A program made the position numbers and the translations under genes. The notes under the pieces were generated by a model. The model was given only the letters and a program-made list of their open reading frames with translations. It searched no databases and was not told the DNA's origin. A stretch of 64,000 bases of DNA from Stenotrophomonas maltophilia (GTDB taxonomy: Bacteria > Pseudomonadota > Gammaproteobacteria > Xanthomonadales > Xanthomonadaceae), in the NCBI RefSeq assembly GCF_002138415.1, contig NZ_CP015612.1, positions 2,086,001-2,150,000 of the forward strand. Direction: 5' to 3'. Numbering within the stretch: the first letter of the stretch is position 1; each line of letters begins with the position of its first letter. Below, piece after piece: positions 33,040 to 43,111 of the stretch.

Positions 33040-33111
33040 GGTGCGGTGTCCGAACGTATTCAGGTTTCCTTGCAGCGGCTGCTGCGGCGCTGCCTGCGGC
33101 AGGCTTTTGAA

Positions 33112-33165
<54 letters not shown>

Positions 33166-33200
33166 GCGGTTGGTCGGCTCTGAATTTTCAGTGGGTGGCT

Positions 33201-33377
33201 GGATCGGGGTGGGCTGGCGGGACATGCCGTAAACCCGTCCTTGGGGGCTCGATGGCGCCTTGCTCGTGTGCGCAGTCCTGCGCACGCGGCAAGACCGGGG
33301 TTGGGCGTCCTGCCCAACCCGCCCGAGGCATGCCTCGGGCCCATGGCGCCAACGGTCCCGCCAGCCCACCCCGACCC
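33201..33377 (-). repeat. GGA-loop long-stem element B1, expanded copy
   Basis: Arms 33201-33223 and 33355-33377 pair over 23 bp with one mismatch; their sequence differs from element A1. Read on the minus strand, the second small hairpin is CCC-AAGGAC-GGG. The first hexaloop has been filled by three extra hairpins: 33321-33340 (a 20-nt palindrome), 33298-33320 (9-bp stem, AGGAC loop) and 33268-33285 (6-7-bp stem, AGGACT loop). The linker and CGAGC/GGCGCC core are as in A1. Confidence 0.75.
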
Positions 33378-33544
33378 AACCCTCTCGGCATTTCGGTGGC
33401 GGACGGCAAGAGCGTTGGGTTTCCAGGTGGGAAGAGGGGGCAGATCCGTTTTCCTGCGGAAAGCGAATCTGAACCCGGAAGCGGTGCTGTTGCTCTTGCT
33501 CTTCTTTCTTCAATCCGGGGTGGACGCGCACGGAAACTGTCCGT

Positions 33545-33648
33545 GGCCGGGAGGGTGGGCTGCGCAGGGGCGTGAGCCGCATGGATGCGGCGACCGAGCT
33601 TACATGGACGTACTTGCAGCGGCCCCTGCGCAGCCCACCCTCCCGGCC
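33545..33648 (+). repeat. GGA-loop long-stem element B2
   Basis: Arms 33545-33571 and 33622-33648 pair perfectly over 27 bp. The 50-nt loop (33572-33621) matches element A2 base for base, with hexaloops ATGGAT and ATGGAC, while the arms differ from A2. It lies about 130 bp beyond the MCP2 stop. Confidence 0.8.
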
Positions 33649-33781
33649 AACCCTCAGCAGCCACGCGCCTACCGCGACCACCCCGAGGGGCTTCGCCGTT
33701 GGCTGGATATCCAGATACCCCGTAAACAAAAACGCCCCAGCGCAGGGCCAGGGCGTTCTCGTACATCAGGTCAGGCCGGCA

Positions 33782-36160
33782 TCAGAATTCCTGCCAGTCT
33801 CCATCGGCCAGTTCGGTGGCCATCGGGCGACCACCGGCGGTGCGGCGGGCCGGCGGGGCGACCGGGGCCGGCGCGGCAGGTGCGGCAGCACGCGGGGCCG
33901 GGGCAGCGGCGATGCGCGGGGCAGCCACGGTCTCGGCTTCGTCGACCACGAAGATCGACACCGCTTCGCTGAGGTGGCCGGCCTGTTCTTCCATCGCACG
34001 TGCGGCGGCGGTGGCTTCTTCCACCAGCGCGGCGTTCTGCTGGGTGGTTTCGTCCATCTGCACCACGGTCTGGTTGACCTGCTCGATGCCGGCGCTCTGT
34101 TCCTGCGAGGCCGCAGAGATCTCGGCCATGATGTCGGTCACGCGCTGCACCGAGGCGACGATCTCGCCCATGGTGGCGCCCGCCTTGTGTACCAGTGCCG
34201 AGCCGTCGTTGACCTTGCCGACGGAGTCGTCGATCAGGCCCTTGATCTCCTTGGCGGCAGCGGCCGAACGCTGGGCGAGGGTACGCACTTCGCTGGCAAC
34301 CACGGCGAAACCACGACCCTGTTCACCGGCACGCGCAGCTTCCACTGCGGCGTTCAGCGCCAGGATGTTGGTCTGGAAGGCGATGCCGTCGATGACCGAG
34401 ATGATCTCGGCGATCTTCTTCGACGAGGCTTCGATGGCCGACATGGTGGTGACCACCTGGCCGACCACTTCACCGCCCTGCGAGGCCACGCCATGTGCGC
34501 CGATGGCCAGCTGATTGGCCTGGCGTGCATGCTCGGCGTTCTGGCGAACGGTCGAGGTCAGCTCCTCCATCGAGGCAGCGGTTTCTTCCAGATTGGCGGC
34601 CTGCTGCTCGGTGCGGCGCGACAGATCGCTGTTGCCCGAGGCGATTTCGCCAGCGGCCGAGCTGATCGCACGGCTGGACTGCTTGATGCGGGTAACAATC
34701 TCGCTCAGCTGCGCGGCAGTGGCGTTGGCGTCGTCGCGCATGCGGGCGAACACGCCCTGGTAGTCGCCATGCATGCGCACGGTCAGGTCGCCCTGCGACA
34801 GTGCGGCAAGCAGCCCGGAGATCTGCTCGATGCTGCCGGCGTTGGCGTCGAGCAGGCCGTTGATCTGCTGGGCCAGCTGCAGGAAGAAGCCTTCCTTGTC
34901 GCTGGAATCAATACGGCCGGACAGGTCGCCGGCGGCTGCCTGGGCGATTACGCGTGCCACTTCGGCTTCCACCTGCGCTTCCTGGGTGCGGTCGCGCCAT
35001 TCCACCACGTAGCCGACGGTGTCGCCGCCTTCATTGCGGATGGTCGAAACCACCTGGGCGAACTGGGCATCGCCGTACTGCATCGGGCGACGGGCAACGC
35101 CGTGTGCCTTCAGGTTGCCCAGCAGGGTCTGGTCCATCTCGCCGCGGTGCTCAAGCACGGTGACCGGCTTGCCGATCAGCGAAGCCTGCGCATCGAAGTC
35201 CGGCAGGTCGCGGCGGACTTCGTCCTGGTACTGGCTCAGGGTCTGCTGCAGGGCGCGGTTGCTGTAAACGATGGTGTTGCTGGTGTCGGTCAGGTACACG
35301 CCGGTCGAGCTGTAATCCAGCGCGGTACGGATGCGCAGGTTCTCGCGGGCGACGGCCTGGTCGGTTTCGATGCGCTCACGCAGGTCGCGCTGCATGCGCT
35401 GCATGGCCTGCATCAGTTCACCCACTTCATCCTGGCGGCTGACGTCGATGTGGCCATCGAGCTTGCCGCCGGCCACGTCGTTGGCAACCGACACGGCGCC
35501 GCGCACGCTGCCGACCAGGGCGCGGGCGAACAGCCAGACCAGCACCAGGCCGAGAGCGGCGCCGCCCAGCAGGGCGATCACAGTCAGCACGGCCGAGGCG
35601 GAATAGGTGGATTCAGCCTCTTCGCGCGAGGCACGGGCGAGGCGGTTGTCTTCGGCGATCAGCGCTTCCAGCGCCGATGCGGCCTTGCGGTGCTTGGTGC
35701 GGGTCTCGCCGACGAAGGTATCGATGGCGTCGTCCGGCAGGTCCAGTTCCAGCATCTCGGTGACGCTGTCATAGGAGGCCAGGGCGTCCTTCCACTCCTT
35801 GGCGAAGGTGTCGAACAGCTTCTTCTGCTGTGCGTTGTCGACCAGCTTCGGATAGTCCTTGATCGACTTGTCCATGCTGGTACGCAGCTCGACGGTCTGC
35901 TTGCGTGCATCAGCCTTGACGTCGTCACTGGCGCGGATCAGCTGCTGGTAGGCGGCGTTGCGGTATTCACCCAGCATGCCGCGCATCTCGCCGGCCATGC
36001 GGATGCTCTCCATGCGAGAACCCGCCAGCTCGGTGGTGACGTTGTTCAGCGAGTGCAGGCCGCGATAGGCGACGATACCCTGCAGCAGCATCACCAGCAG
36101 GAGGACACCGAAGGTCAGCAGCAGCTTCGGCATCAGTTTCAGGTTGTTGATCCACGGCAT
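33782..36160 (-). CDS. Methyl-accepting chemotaxis protein with helical-bundle sensor and PAS domain (MCP2)
   Basis: The 792-residue receptor has one membrane segment near residues 12-33, a periplasmic four-helix-bundle domain (about 34-188), a second segment (about 190-212), HAMP, then a cytoplasmic PAS domain (about 285-400; [22 protein letters not shown]). Next come the signalling coiled coil and a Pro/Ala-rich linker ending in DWQEF. The PAS domain could sense a cytosolic cofactor or redox state. The tip and methylation helices are almost identical to MCP1 and MCP3, suggesting gene conversion. Confidence 0.93.
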   Translation of the reverse strand: MPWINNLKLMPKLLLTFGVLLLVMLLQGIVAYRGLHSLNNVTTELAGSRMESIRMAGEMRGMLGEYRNAAYQQLIRASDDVKADARKQTVELRTSMDKSIKDYPKLVDNAQQKKLFDTFAKEWKDALASYDSVTEMLELDLPDDAIDTFVGETRTKHRKAASALEALIAEDNRLARASREEAESTYSASAVLTVIALLGGAALGLVLVWLFARALVGSVRGAVSVANDVAGGKLDGHIDVSRQDEVGELMQAMQRMQRDLRERIETDQAVARENLRIRTALDYSSTGVYLTDTSNTIVYSNRALQQTLSQYQDEVRRDLPDFDAQASLIGKPVTVLEHRGEMDQTLLGNLKAHGVARRPMQYGDAQFAQVVSTIRNEGGDTVGYVVEWRDRTQEAQVEAEVARVIAQAAAGDLSGRIDSSDKEGFFLQLAQQINGLLDANAGSIEQISGLLAALSQGDLTVRMHGDYQGVFARMRDDANATAAQLSEIVTRIKQSSRAISSAAGEIASGNSDLSRRTEQQAANLEETAASMEELTSTVRQNAEHARQANQLAIGAHGVASQGGEVVGQVVTTMSAIEASSKKIAEIISVIDGIAFQTNILALNAAVEAARAGEQGRGFAVVASEVRTLAQRSAAAAKEIKGLIDDSVGKVNDGSALVHKAGATMGEIVASVQRVTDIMAEISAASQEQSAGIEQVNQTVVQMDETTQQNAALVEEATAAARAMEEQAGHLSEAVSIFVVDEAETVAAPRIAAAPAPRAAAPAAPAPVAPPARRTAGGRPMATELADGDWQEF

Positions 36161-36217
36161 GGGCGTTGCGAGCTCCTAAGGCAGACGCGCCCGGGCATCG
36201 GGCCCGGTTGCAGCAGA

Positions 36218-36247
36218 AACCACGCCGGCACCAGGTCCGGCGTGGTT
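36218..36247 (-). terminator. Stem-loop between the small secreted gene and MCP2
   Basis: AACCACGCCGG (36218-36228) pairs with CCGGCGTGGTT (36237-36247) around an 8-nt loop. On the minus strand it is followed only by TTTC, so it may attenuate rather than stop transcription into MCP2. Confidence 0.6.
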
Positions 36248-36261
36248 CGACGGACAGCGGA

Positions 36262-36645
36262 TTACTTGATGTTGGCCAGCTTCAGGCCGGCCGGCGAGCT
36301 GACTTCGATTTCCGCGCGCGAGGCGTCGCGCTGGATCTTGCCGATCACGCACACGGTCTTGCCTTCCAGGGTTTCCAGCGGGAAGGAGAACTTGCCGCGG
36401 TTCTCGCCGGCGATGCGGGCCGAGAAGGTGTGGCGCGGGAAGGCGCCGCCCATGTACAGGAAGGTCGGCTGGCCTTCGGAACCTTCTGCGTAGCGGGCCT
36501 TCTCGACCTTGCCGCAGACCATGCCGTCCTTGCCGACCGAGCGCGGGGCCAGTTCCGGCGGGATCATGTCGGCCGACTGGGCGAACGCGGCGGAAGCGGT
36601 GGTGGCCAGGACAGCGGCCGAAACGAACGCAAGCAGGGACTTCAT
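36262..36645 (-). CDS. Small secreted protein, probable OB-fold
   Basis: The 127-residue protein has a signal peptide (MKSLLAFVSAAVLATTASAAFA, cleavage about residue 22). The mature part resembles secreted OB-fold domains: GKVEKARYAEGSEGQPTFL...FSARIAGENRGKF...GKTVCVIGKI. It has two cysteines, which could form a disulphide. Function is unknown. A sigma-28-like promoter lies 70-100 bp upstream, so it is probably made with the flagellar regulon, and MCP2 follows on the same strand. Confidence 0.7.
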   Translation of the reverse strand: MKSLLAFVSAAVLATTASAAFAQSADMIPPELAPRSVGKDGMVCGKVEKARYAEGSEGQPTFLYMGGAFPRHTFSARIAGENRGKFSFPLETLEGKTVCVIGKIQRDASRAEIEVSSPAGLKLANIK

Positions 36646-36717
36646 CGAGGTGTATCTCCGGGGATGGTGATGGTCGTTCCGGTTCTGCGCGCTCCTGCGC
36701 GACCGGCTTCTGTCCCC

Positions 36718-36744
36718 CTATCGGCACTGCCGGAGGGAACTGAA
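36718..36744 (-). promoter_or_regulatory. Sigma-28-like promoter for the secreted OB-fold gene
   Basis: Minus strand: TTCAGTTC, 11 bp, GCCGATAG. The -10 has 7 of 8 consensus bases; the -35 is less exact. It lies about 73 bp from ATG 36645. Confidence 0.65.
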
Positions 36745-36781
36745 GGGTTTTGTGACCAGAACGTGAAGCAGGTCCGTTCGA

Positions 36782-37273
36782 TCAGGCAGCGGCGTCTTCA
36801 ACGACGTTGGCCTGACCCATATCGGCGCTGTCCAGCAGGGTCTCGATGTCGAGCAGGATCAGCATGCGGTCGTCCTGCGTGCCGATGCCGGAGATGAAGC
36901 GGGTATCGACGGCGGCGCCGAATTCCGGGGTCGGGCGGATCTGCTCGGCCGACAGCGGGATCACGTCGGAGACGCTGTCCACGACGATGCCGACCACGCG
37001 GTCTTCGACGTTCAGCACGATCATCACGGTGAAGGCGTCGTAGCGGGCGTTGTCCAGGCGCAGCTTCAGCCGCAGGTCGATGACCGGCACGATGGTGCCG
37101 CGGAGGTTGATCACGCCCTTGATGTAGTCCGGGGCATCCGGCACGCGGGTGACGGCGTCGTAGCCGCGGATTTCCTGCACCTTGAGGATGTCCACGCCGT
37201 AGTGCTCGGCACCGAGGGTGAAGCTGAGGAATTCGCCACCGGCGCTGGCGGTGGAGCTGGTCTTGTCGTTCAT
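36782..37273 (-). CDS. cheW: CheW: chemotaxis coupling protein
   Basis: The 163-residue protein is a single CheW domain ([18 protein letters not shown], then [18 protein letters not shown]) linking receptors to CheA in the array. It stands alone with its own sigma-28 promoter 43 bp upstream of ATG 37273. Confidence 0.95.
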   Translation of the reverse strand: MNDKTSSTASAGGEFLSFTLGAEHYGVDILKVQEIRGYDAVTRVPDAPDYIKGVINLRGTIVPVIDLRLKLRLDNARYDAFTVMIVLNVEDRVVGIVVDSVSDVIPLSAEQIRPTPEFGAAVDTRFISGIGTQDDRMLILLDIETLLDSADMGQANVVEDAAA

Positions 37274-37315
37274 CGAGGGGTCCTGGTTCTGCCGGAAGTC
37301 CCGGTGTCAGGCTCG

Positions 37316-37342
37316 ATATCGGCCCCTTGGTTGGGGACTTTA
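37316..37342 (-). promoter_or_regulatory. Sigma-28 promoter for cheW
   Basis: Minus strand: TAAAGTCC, 11 bp, GCCGATAT. This is a near-perfect match to the FliA consensus TAAAGTTT-N11-GCCGATAA. Confidence 0.92.
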
Positions 37343-37358
37343 GGTGTCGGGGGAAGGC

Positions 37359-37504
37359 ATCCACGCATGGCGTGGATCTACCGGGGAGGGTGGGGCATCC
37401 ACGCATGGCGTGGATCTATACGGGAAGCGGTAGTGCCGGCCGCTGGCCGGCAACCTGGCAACAATGTGGATACGACCAGTGCCGGCCAGCGGCCGGCACT
37501 ACCG
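37359..37504. repeat. Cluster of four REP hairpins
   Basis: Two identical direct copies of ATCCACGC-ATG-GCGTGGAT (37359-37377 and 37397-37415) are followed by an inverted GTAG REP pair (GTGCCGGCC stems at about 37433-37452 and 37479-37499, ending CTACC). They fill the gap between the cheW promoter and the PilZ gene end. Confidence 0.85.
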
Positions 37505-37515
37505 GTCGCGAGGCC

Positions 37516-38289
37516 TTACAGCTCGCCGTTGCGGCGCGCCTTGCGCTGGCGGTCGATGCGGAAGATGTAGCGCTGGATGGCGCTGTCGGCGCCGCGGGGC
37601 AGGATGTCGAAGCGCATGCCCACGCGCTTGATCTCGATGCCGTTGGGTTGGCGCTGCGGCAGCAGGTTGCAGACGACCAGCTCGATCTCCAGGTCCGGGC
37701 CGTCGGGCAGCGACAGCACCGCCGGGTAGCGCTTCTGCAGGCTGAACACTGCGCAGTCGGTAGGCACGGCTACCGCCAGGCCGCCGCCACTGATGTCCAC
37801 CACCCGCATCGACAGCGCTTCGGCGCGGCTCTCTCCGGCGGGGATCAGCAACTGGGGCGAATCGGTGACGGGCGTCTCCAGCCGGTACATCTCACGTCGT
37901 TGCAGATGGACCAGTTCGTCCGGCAGAGGGGCACGGAAGGCGACGTGGCCGTCGTTGTCCACACGCTGCAGTGCCTGCAGGCGGAACCGCACCAGCACGC
38001 GTTCGAGCTGGGCAAAGCACAGCAGATGGTCGGCCTGTTCGGCGGCGCGGTTGGACGCCTCCTGCGGACTGCCATCGAGCAGCAGGGTGTCGTCGTCCTC
38101 GTCGAGTTCAAGCAGCGCGGTCGGGAACGAGCGGTCGCGGCCGTCGATATGCGCATTGATCAGTGATCGCTGGTCGATCAGCGATCGCAGCAGCTGCCGC
38201 AGCTGGCGCGGATTGCGGACCAGGAAACGTTCGTCAGCGGCATCAGCCGCGTGGACATCATGCACTGCAGTGTCGTTGCCGTCGGACAT
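37516..38289 (-). CDS. YcgR-type PilZ flagellar brake
   Basis: The 257-residue protein has a YcgR N-terminal domain (about 18-130) and a C-terminal PilZ domain (about 132-250) with c-di-GMP contact motifs RREMYR and DISGGGLAV. YcgR proteins bind c-di-GMP and slow the motor. ATG 38289 was preferred over a GTG at 38355 because the likely sigma-28 promoter (-10 at 38345-38352) lies between them. It gives a direct link between RpfG/EAL-controlled c-di-GMP and motility. Confidence 0.88.
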   Translation of the reverse strand: MSDGNDTAVHDVHAADAADERFLVRNPRQLRQLLRSLIDQRSLINAHIDGRDRSFPTALLELDEDDDTLLLDGSPQEASNRAAEQADHLLCFAQLERVLVRFRLQALQRVDNDGHVAFRAPLPDELVHLQRREMYRLETPVTDSPQLLIPAGESRAEALSMRVVDISGGGLAVAVPTDCAVFSLQKRYPAVLSLPDGPDLEIELVVCNLLPQRQPNGIEIKRVGMRFDILPRGADSAIQRYIFRIDRQRKARRNGEL

Positions 38290-38344
38290 GGAATCTACGG
38301 TCAGGGGCGGGCGCCAGCACGCGTTGGCGCGAGGCTCGATGGGG

Positions 38345-38370
38345 ATATCGGCCACTGTGCCGGATTATGA
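38345..38370 (-). promoter_or_regulatory. Possible sigma-28 promoter for the PilZ gene
   Basis: Minus strand: GCCGATAT (-10) with TCAT in the -35 region, one base closer than usual. It lies 56 bp from ATG 38289. Confidence 0.6.
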
Positions 38371-38400
38371 AGTGAGAATTGCATCACTTTCCATGCGTCA

Positions 38401-38440
38401 GGGGTCGGATCCCTTTCCCGAAGGAAAGGGATCCGACCCC
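38401..38440. repeat. Perfect 18-bp inverted repeat (GGGGTCGGATCC type) after MCP3
   Basis: The arms 38401-38418 and 38423-38440 are exact complements around CGAA. The hairpin ends 7 bp after the MCP3 stop and lies just upstream of the PilZ promoter. A sequence relative is at 40961-40997. No T-tract follows, so it may act as an mRNA-end protector rather than a terminator. Confidence 0.85.
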
Positions 38441-38447
38441 GGGTACA

Positions 38448-40697
38448 TCAGAACTCCTGCCAGTCGCCGTCCGCAGCCAGTGCTGGCTGCGCCGCCGACG
38501 CACGCAGCGGACGAGCAGGGGCGGGCCTGGCAACCGGCGCGGCGGCCGCCACCTGGCGTGGCAGCGGTGCGGTGGTCAGGCGTGCCGGCGCGACGGTGGC
38601 GCCCTGTGATGCCAGCCGGAAGCGGGCCACGGCTTCCCCCAGCTGCACGGCCTGGTCTTCCATTGCACGCGCGGCGGCGGTGGCTTCCTCCACCAGCGCG
38701 GCGTTCTGCTGGGTGGTTTCGTCCATCTGCACCACGGTCTGGTTGACCTGCTCGATGCCGGCGCTCTGTTCCTGAGAAGCCGCAGAGATCTCGGCCATGA
38801 TGTCGGTCACGCGCTGCACCGAAGCAACGATCTCGCCCATGGTGCTGCCGGCCTGGTGGACCAGGCTGGAGCCTTCGGCGACCTTGCCGACGGAGTCGTC
38901 GATCAGGCCCTTGATCTCCTTGGCGGCAGCGGCCGAGCGCTGGGCGAGGGTACGCACTTCGCTGGCGACCACGGCGAAGCCGCGGCCCTGTTCACCGGCA
39001 CGCGCCGCTTCCACCGCGGCGTTCAGCGCCAGGATGTTGGTCTGGAAGGCAATGCCGTCTATGACCGAGATGATCTCGGCGATCTTCTTCGACGAGGCTT
39101 CGATGGCCGACATGGTGGTGACCACCTGGCCGACCACTTCACCGCCCTGCGAGGCGACGCCATGCGCGCCGATGGCGAGCTGGTTGGCCTGGCGGGCGTG
39201 TTCGGCGTTCTGACGCACGGTGGAGGTCAGTTCCTCCATCGACGCGGCGGTTTCTTCCAGGTTGGCGGCCTGCTGTTCGGTACGGCGCGACAGGTCGCTG
39301 TTGCCCGAAGCAATCTCACCGGCAGCCAGTGTGATGCTGCCGGCGCTGGCCTGGATCTGGCCGACGATCTGGGTCAGCTGCGTTACGGTGGTGTTGGCGT
39401 CGTCGCGCATGCGGGCGAACACGCCGTTGAACTGGCCGTCCATGCGTGCGGTCAGGTCGCCGGCGGCGATCGACTGCAGCAGCTGCGAAAGCTGGCCGAG
39501 GTTGCCGTCGGCCACCTGCATCATGGTGTTCAGGTGCTCGATCATCAGCTTGAAGTCGTGCTGGAAACGCTGGGCGTCGCCGCGCTGGCTGAAGTCACCG
39601 GCGGCGGCGGCCGAGGCCAGCTGCTGGATCTGCGTGTTGATGGCCAGCAGGCTGGCCTTGGCTGCATCCATCGACTCGTGCAGGATCGCGCGGCTGCCGG
39701 GCAGGCGGCGTGCGTCCGGGGTGAGGTTGCCGGTGGCGTACTGGTTGAGCACGTCGATGGCATCGCGGATCGCGTCGAGATGTTCGAAGATCACGGTATT
39801 GATGCCGCCGGCCAGCTGGCCATACACGCCCGGGAAGTCTTCCGGGATGCGGTGGCTGATGTCCGGGCCAGCGTGCATCTGTGCCATCAGCTGGGTCTGT
39901 TCGCTGAAACGGCGAAGCATCGCGGTCATCTCGGCCGTGGCGGCCAGCATCTTGCCGGCTTCGTCCTTGCTGGTGGCCTGGGTGCTGACGCTGAGGTCGC
40001 CGCGTGCGACGGCCTGGATGGCGTTCACCGCCTTGCCGAGCGGACCGACCACGGCGCGCGAGATGACCACCGCCAGGGTTGTGGCGACCACAACCAGCAA
40101 TACGACGGCGGCAATGATCGCCAGCATGCTGTTGCGGTGGGTGGCATTGGCGTTGTTGATCTTGTCCTGCATCAGCGAGCTGCTGTACGCGCCCAGCGCC
40201 TTGAGGTCTTCAAAGGCTTTGCGGCGCAGCGGGCGCGACTGGTCGTCGGAGATCTGCCGTGCGACGACGCCATCGCCGGCGGTGGCCGCTTCGCGCAGCT
40301 TGGCATTGGCTGCGAAGTAGCCATCGACGTCGGCCTGCACGGCGCGGTAGAGCTCGCGCTCCCTGGCGCCGGCCGGCAGCTTGGCGTACGCGGCCAGCTG
40401 TTCGCGCACGACGGCGGCGGTGTCGTCCATGCGCTTGTTGTAGTCGGCCACCTTCTCGGGCTGGTCCAGCATGCTCAGCTGGGCCAGCTCATAGGTGCGG
40501 AACTCGCCCAGCTGCGAGCGCACTTCGCCGAGGTACTGCACGGACGGAATATCGTTGGAGGCCATTGCGCTCAGCTGCGCGTTGGCCTCGGACAGGCCGA
40601 CCAGGGCGAAGGCACCGAGAACAACGGTCATCAGGGTGGTGAGGGTGAACCCCACGGCCAGCTTGCGGGCGATGGGCAGATCTTGGAACCACTTCAT
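38448..40697 (-). CDS. Methyl-accepting chemotaxis protein with four-helix-bundle sensor (MCP3)
   Basis: The 749-residue receptor has membrane segments near residues 12-34 and 190-212 flanking a periplasmic four-helix-bundle domain. It continues with HAMP repeats, a long signalling coiled coil with the same tip as MCP1 and MCP2, and a Pro/Ala tail ending in DWQEF. The ligand is unknown. A sigma-28 promoter lies about 110-137 bp upstream. Confidence 0.93.
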   Translation of the reverse strand: MKWFQDLPIARKLAVGFTLTTLMTVVLGAFALVGLSEANAQLSAMASNDIPSVQYLGEVRSQLGEFRTYELAQLSMLDQPEKVADYNKRMDDTAAVVREQLAAYAKLPAGARERELYRAVQADVDGYFAANAKLREAATAGDGVVARQISDDQSRPLRRKAFEDLKALGAYSSSLMQDKINNANATHRNSMLAIIAAVVLLVVVATTLAVVISRAVVGPLGKAVNAIQAVARGDLSVSTQATSKDEAGKMLAATAEMTAMLRRFSEQTQLMAQMHAGPDISHRIPEDFPGVYGQLAGGINTVIFEHLDAIRDAIDVLNQYATGNLTPDARRLPGSRAILHESMDAAKASLLAINTQIQQLASAAAAGDFSQRGDAQRFQHDFKLMIEHLNTMMQVADGNLGQLSQLLQSIAAGDLTARMDGQFNGVFARMRDDANTTVTQLTQIVGQIQASAGSITLAAGEIASGNSDLSRRTEQQAANLEETAASMEELTSTVRQNAEHARQANQLAIGAHGVASQGGEVVGQVVTTMSAIEASSKKIAEIISVIDGIAFQTNILALNAAVEAARAGEQGRGFAVVASEVRTLAQRSAAAAKEIKGLIDDSVGKVAEGSSLVHQAGSTMGEIVASVQRVTDIMAEISAASQEQSAGIEQVNQTVVQMDETTQQNAALVEEATAAARAMEDQAVQLGEAVARFRLASQGATVAPARLTTAPLPRQVAAAAPVARPAPARPLRASAAQPALAADGDWQEF

Positions 40698-40807
40698 GCA
40701 GGGTGCTCCAGGTGGGCAGAGTGCCGGCGTCTGTGCGCCGGTTTGGGGGTGGTTGCAGAGCGAACGGTGGTGCCCGGTGGGGGTTCGGTGACGGCCGTCA
40801 TTGCGGA

Positions 40808-40834
40808 ATAACGGCGCGTTCCGGGCGGACTTTA
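40808..40834 (-). promoter_or_regulatory. Sigma-28 promoter for MCP3
   Basis: Minus strand: TAAAGTCC, 11 bp, GCCGTTAT. The -35 matches the cheW promoter exactly. Confidence 0.85.
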
Positions 40835-40960
40835 TGGACGCAGATCACATTCGGTTGCGTAGGGATGACGGCGCGAAAGTGCTGCAGTGGCGGGGCTTTC
40901 GCTTGCATGACGTGGTTGCATGCGCAAGCACGGTGCCGACGGAGTTCACGGATGGGGTGA

Positions 40961-40997
40961 GGGTCAGATCCCTTTTCCCTGAAAAGGGATCTGACCC
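40961..40997. repeat. 17-bp perfect inverted repeat (GGGTCAGATCCC type)
   Basis: Arms 40961-40977 and 40981-40997 pair perfectly around a 3-nt loop. It is the same family as 38401-38440 and resembles fragments at about 3148-3160 and 33436-33471. The gap 40698-41071 also holds the MCP3 promoter and the cheA terminator and no gene. Confidence 0.85.
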
Positions 40998-41016
40998 GGG
41001 GTGGAATGGCGCGCGC

Positions 41017-41049
41017 AAACAAAAACCGCCGCCCCGAAGGGCGGCGGTT
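41017..41049 (-). terminator. Rho-independent terminator after cheA
   Basis: On the minus strand AACCGCCGCC (arms 41024-41033 and 41040-41049) forms a 10-bp stem, followed by a T-rich TTTTTGTTTG run. It closes the STAS-cheY-cheA operon. Confidence 0.9.
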
Positions 41050-41071
41050 CAGTACACGCATGCAGTATGGG

Positions 41072-43066
41072 TCAGGCGGCCTGCGGCATCCGCAGTGAAC
41101 GCACCAGCCCGCCGATGTCGACGATCAGGGCCACGCGGCCATCGCCGAGGATGGTGGCACCGGACACGCCGCCGATACGGCGGTAATTGTTCTCGATGTT
41201 CTTCACCACGACCTGCTGCTGGCCGACCAGCTCGTCCACTTCCAGTGCGATCTTCTGGCCATCGCCTTCGACCACCACAACCAGCGATTCGCTGCCCGGC
41301 GCACGGTTGCCGTAGCCGTAGTACTCGCTCAGCGACAGGATCGGCAGGTATTCGCCGCGCACGCGCAGTACGCGGCCTTCGCCGGCCATGCTGCGGATGT
41401 CCTCGGCCTGCGGCTGCAACGCTTCAAGCACATAAGCCAGCGGCAGGATCAGGGTTTCACCGGCCACAGCTACGGTCATACCATCGAGGATGGCCAGGGT
41501 CAGCGGCAGGCGGATCAGCGTGCGGGTGCCGGCACCAAGGCTGCTTTCGATCTGCACCTCGCCACCCAGCGCCTGGATGTTGCGGCGGACCACGTCCATG
41601 CCGACGCCGCGGCCGGACAGGTCGGTGACCGCATCGGCAGTGGAGAAGCCAGGCTGGAAGATCAGGTCCCAGACCTGCGAATCGGTCGGGTTGTCCGGCA
41701 CGGCCAGGCCGCGTTCGTGGGCCTTGGCCAGGATCTTGGCGCGGTCGAGGCCGCGACCGTCGTCGCTGACTTCGATGACGATGTGGCCGCCCTGGTGCGA
41801 GGCTGCCAGAGTGATCGTGCCAGTCTCATCCTTGCCTGCGCCGCGACGCACGTCGGGCATTTCCAGACCATGGTCGATCGAGTTGCGCACCAGGTGCACC
41901 AGTGGATCGGCGATCTTCTCGATCAGGCCCTTGTCCAGTTCGGTGCCTTCGCCGACGGTGCGCAGGCGGACCTGCTTGCCGAGGCGGCTGGACAGGTCGC
42001 GGACCAGGCGCGGGAAGCGGCGGAACACCGCATCGACCGGCAGCATGCGCACGCCGATCACTGCTTCCTGCAGGTCGCGGGTGTTGCGTTCAAGCTGGTC
42101 AAGGCCGGCGAACAGGCTCTCGGCATGCACCGGATCGAGCGCATGCGAGACCTGCTTGAGCATGGCCTGGGTGATGACCAGTTCGCCGACCAGGTTGATC
42201 AGCGCATCGACCTTGTCCACGCTGACGCGGATCGAGGTTTCGGCTTCCTGGCCGCCACCGCTGCTGGCAGCGGCGGTAGCTGCTGCCGGTACAACGGCAG
42301 CCGGTGTGGAAGGGGCGGATGTAGCAGTAGCAGGTGCCTCGGTGGCCAGGCTCGGCGGCGCGGCCGGACGGATGTCCAGTTCGCAGTCGTCCAGTACCCA
42401 CGCAAAGGTGTCTTCGATCTTGCTGCGCGGCACCTTGCCGACCAGGCCCAGGTCCCACGCCAGGTGGGCCTCGAGCGGATCGAGCTGGGCGAAGCCCGGC
42501 AGGCGTTCCATGCGCGCGGCGACCTGCAGCGAACCGAGGTGTTCCAGTTCGCGGATGATGCGCAGCGGGTCGTTGCCGCTCATGAACAGCGACGGTGCTG
42601 GGGTGAAGCCGATCTGCCAGGCTTCCGGCGTGTCGTCCACCTTGGCCGCGACGGCAGCGGGGGCGCTGGGTGCGGCCTGGCCGGAAAGCACCGCTTCCAG
42701 GCGTGCCTTCACCGCAGCAACCGCAGCGGGATCGGCGGCCTGGCCGTGTTCGGCTTCGCGCAGCAGGGCGCGCAGCACGTCCACCGAGGACAGCATGGCG
42801 TCGACGGCGTGGCCTTCCAGTGCCCGCTTGCCGGCACGCAGCTCATCGAGCAGCGTCTCCAGCACGTGGGTCAGGCCGGCGATCGCGTCGAAGCCGAAGG
42901 TGCCGGCGCCGCCCTTGATCGAGTGGGCGGCGCGGAACACCGAATTGATGATCTCCGCGTCCTGCTGCCCCGATTCCAGGGCCAGCAGGCCAGCCTCCAT
43001 CGCGTCGAGGCCTTCGCGGCTCTCCTCGAAGAAGGTGGCGTGGAAGCGTTGCAGGTCCATGCTCAT
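41072..43066 (-). CDS. cheA: CheA histidine kinase (first of two)
   Basis: The 664-residue kinase has an Hpt domain with phospho-His in AAHSIKGGAGTFG, a middle region for CheY/CheB binding, a dimerisation domain, a Bergerat ATP site (HLVRNSIDHGLEMP, DDGRGL, GRGVGMDVV) and a CheW-like C-terminus. It is the third gene of an STAS-cheY-cheA operon. A second CheA lies at 47971. Both could share the same arrays or serve different receptor sets. A Pro/Ala/Thr-rich linker (about 245-275) separates domains. Confidence 0.95.
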   Translation of the reverse strand: MSMDLQRFHATFFEESREGLDAMEAGLLALESGQQDAEIINSVFRAAHSIKGGAGTFGFDAIAGLTHVLETLLDELRAGKRALEGHAVDAMLSSVDVLRALLREAEHGQAADPAAVAAVKARLEAVLSGQAAPSAPAAVAAKVDDTPEAWQIGFTPAPSLFMSGNDPLRIIRELEHLGSLQVAARMERLPGFAQLDPLEAHLAWDLGLVGKVPRSKIEDTFAWVLDDCELDIRPAAPPSLATEAPATATSAPSTPAAVVPAAATAAASSGGGQEAETSIRVSVDKVDALINLVGELVITQAMLKQVSHALDPVHAESLFAGLDQLERNTRDLQEAVIGVRMLPVDAVFRRFPRLVRDLSSRLGKQVRLRTVGEGTELDKGLIEKIADPLVHLVRNSIDHGLEMPDVRRGAGKDETGTITLAASHQGGHIVIEVSDDGRGLDRAKILAKAHERGLAVPDNPTDSQVWDLIFQPGFSTADAVTDLSGRGVGMDVVRRNIQALGGEVQIESSLGAGTRTLIRLPLTLAILDGMTVAVAGETLILPLAYVLEALQPQAEDIRSMAGEGRVLRVRGEYLPILSLSEYYGYGNRAPGSESLVVVVEGDGQKIALEVDELVGQQQVVVKNIENNYRRIGGVSGATILGDGRVALIVDIGGLVRSLRMPQAA

Positions 43067-43111
43067 GGCAGTGGTGGTCCGGAAGCGAAGAGGGGGAGCG
43101 GTGGCGGGCGA

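Noticed and set aside
33188..33766. Several open frames of 80-240 codons through the repeats of locus B
   Set aside because: Their translations are low-complexity readings of palindromes and show no domain or ribosome site.
38290..38355. Longer start of the PilZ/YcgR gene at GTG 38355
   Set aside because: The likely sigma-28 -10 box at 38345-38352 overlaps that region, so the mRNA would begin downstream of it.
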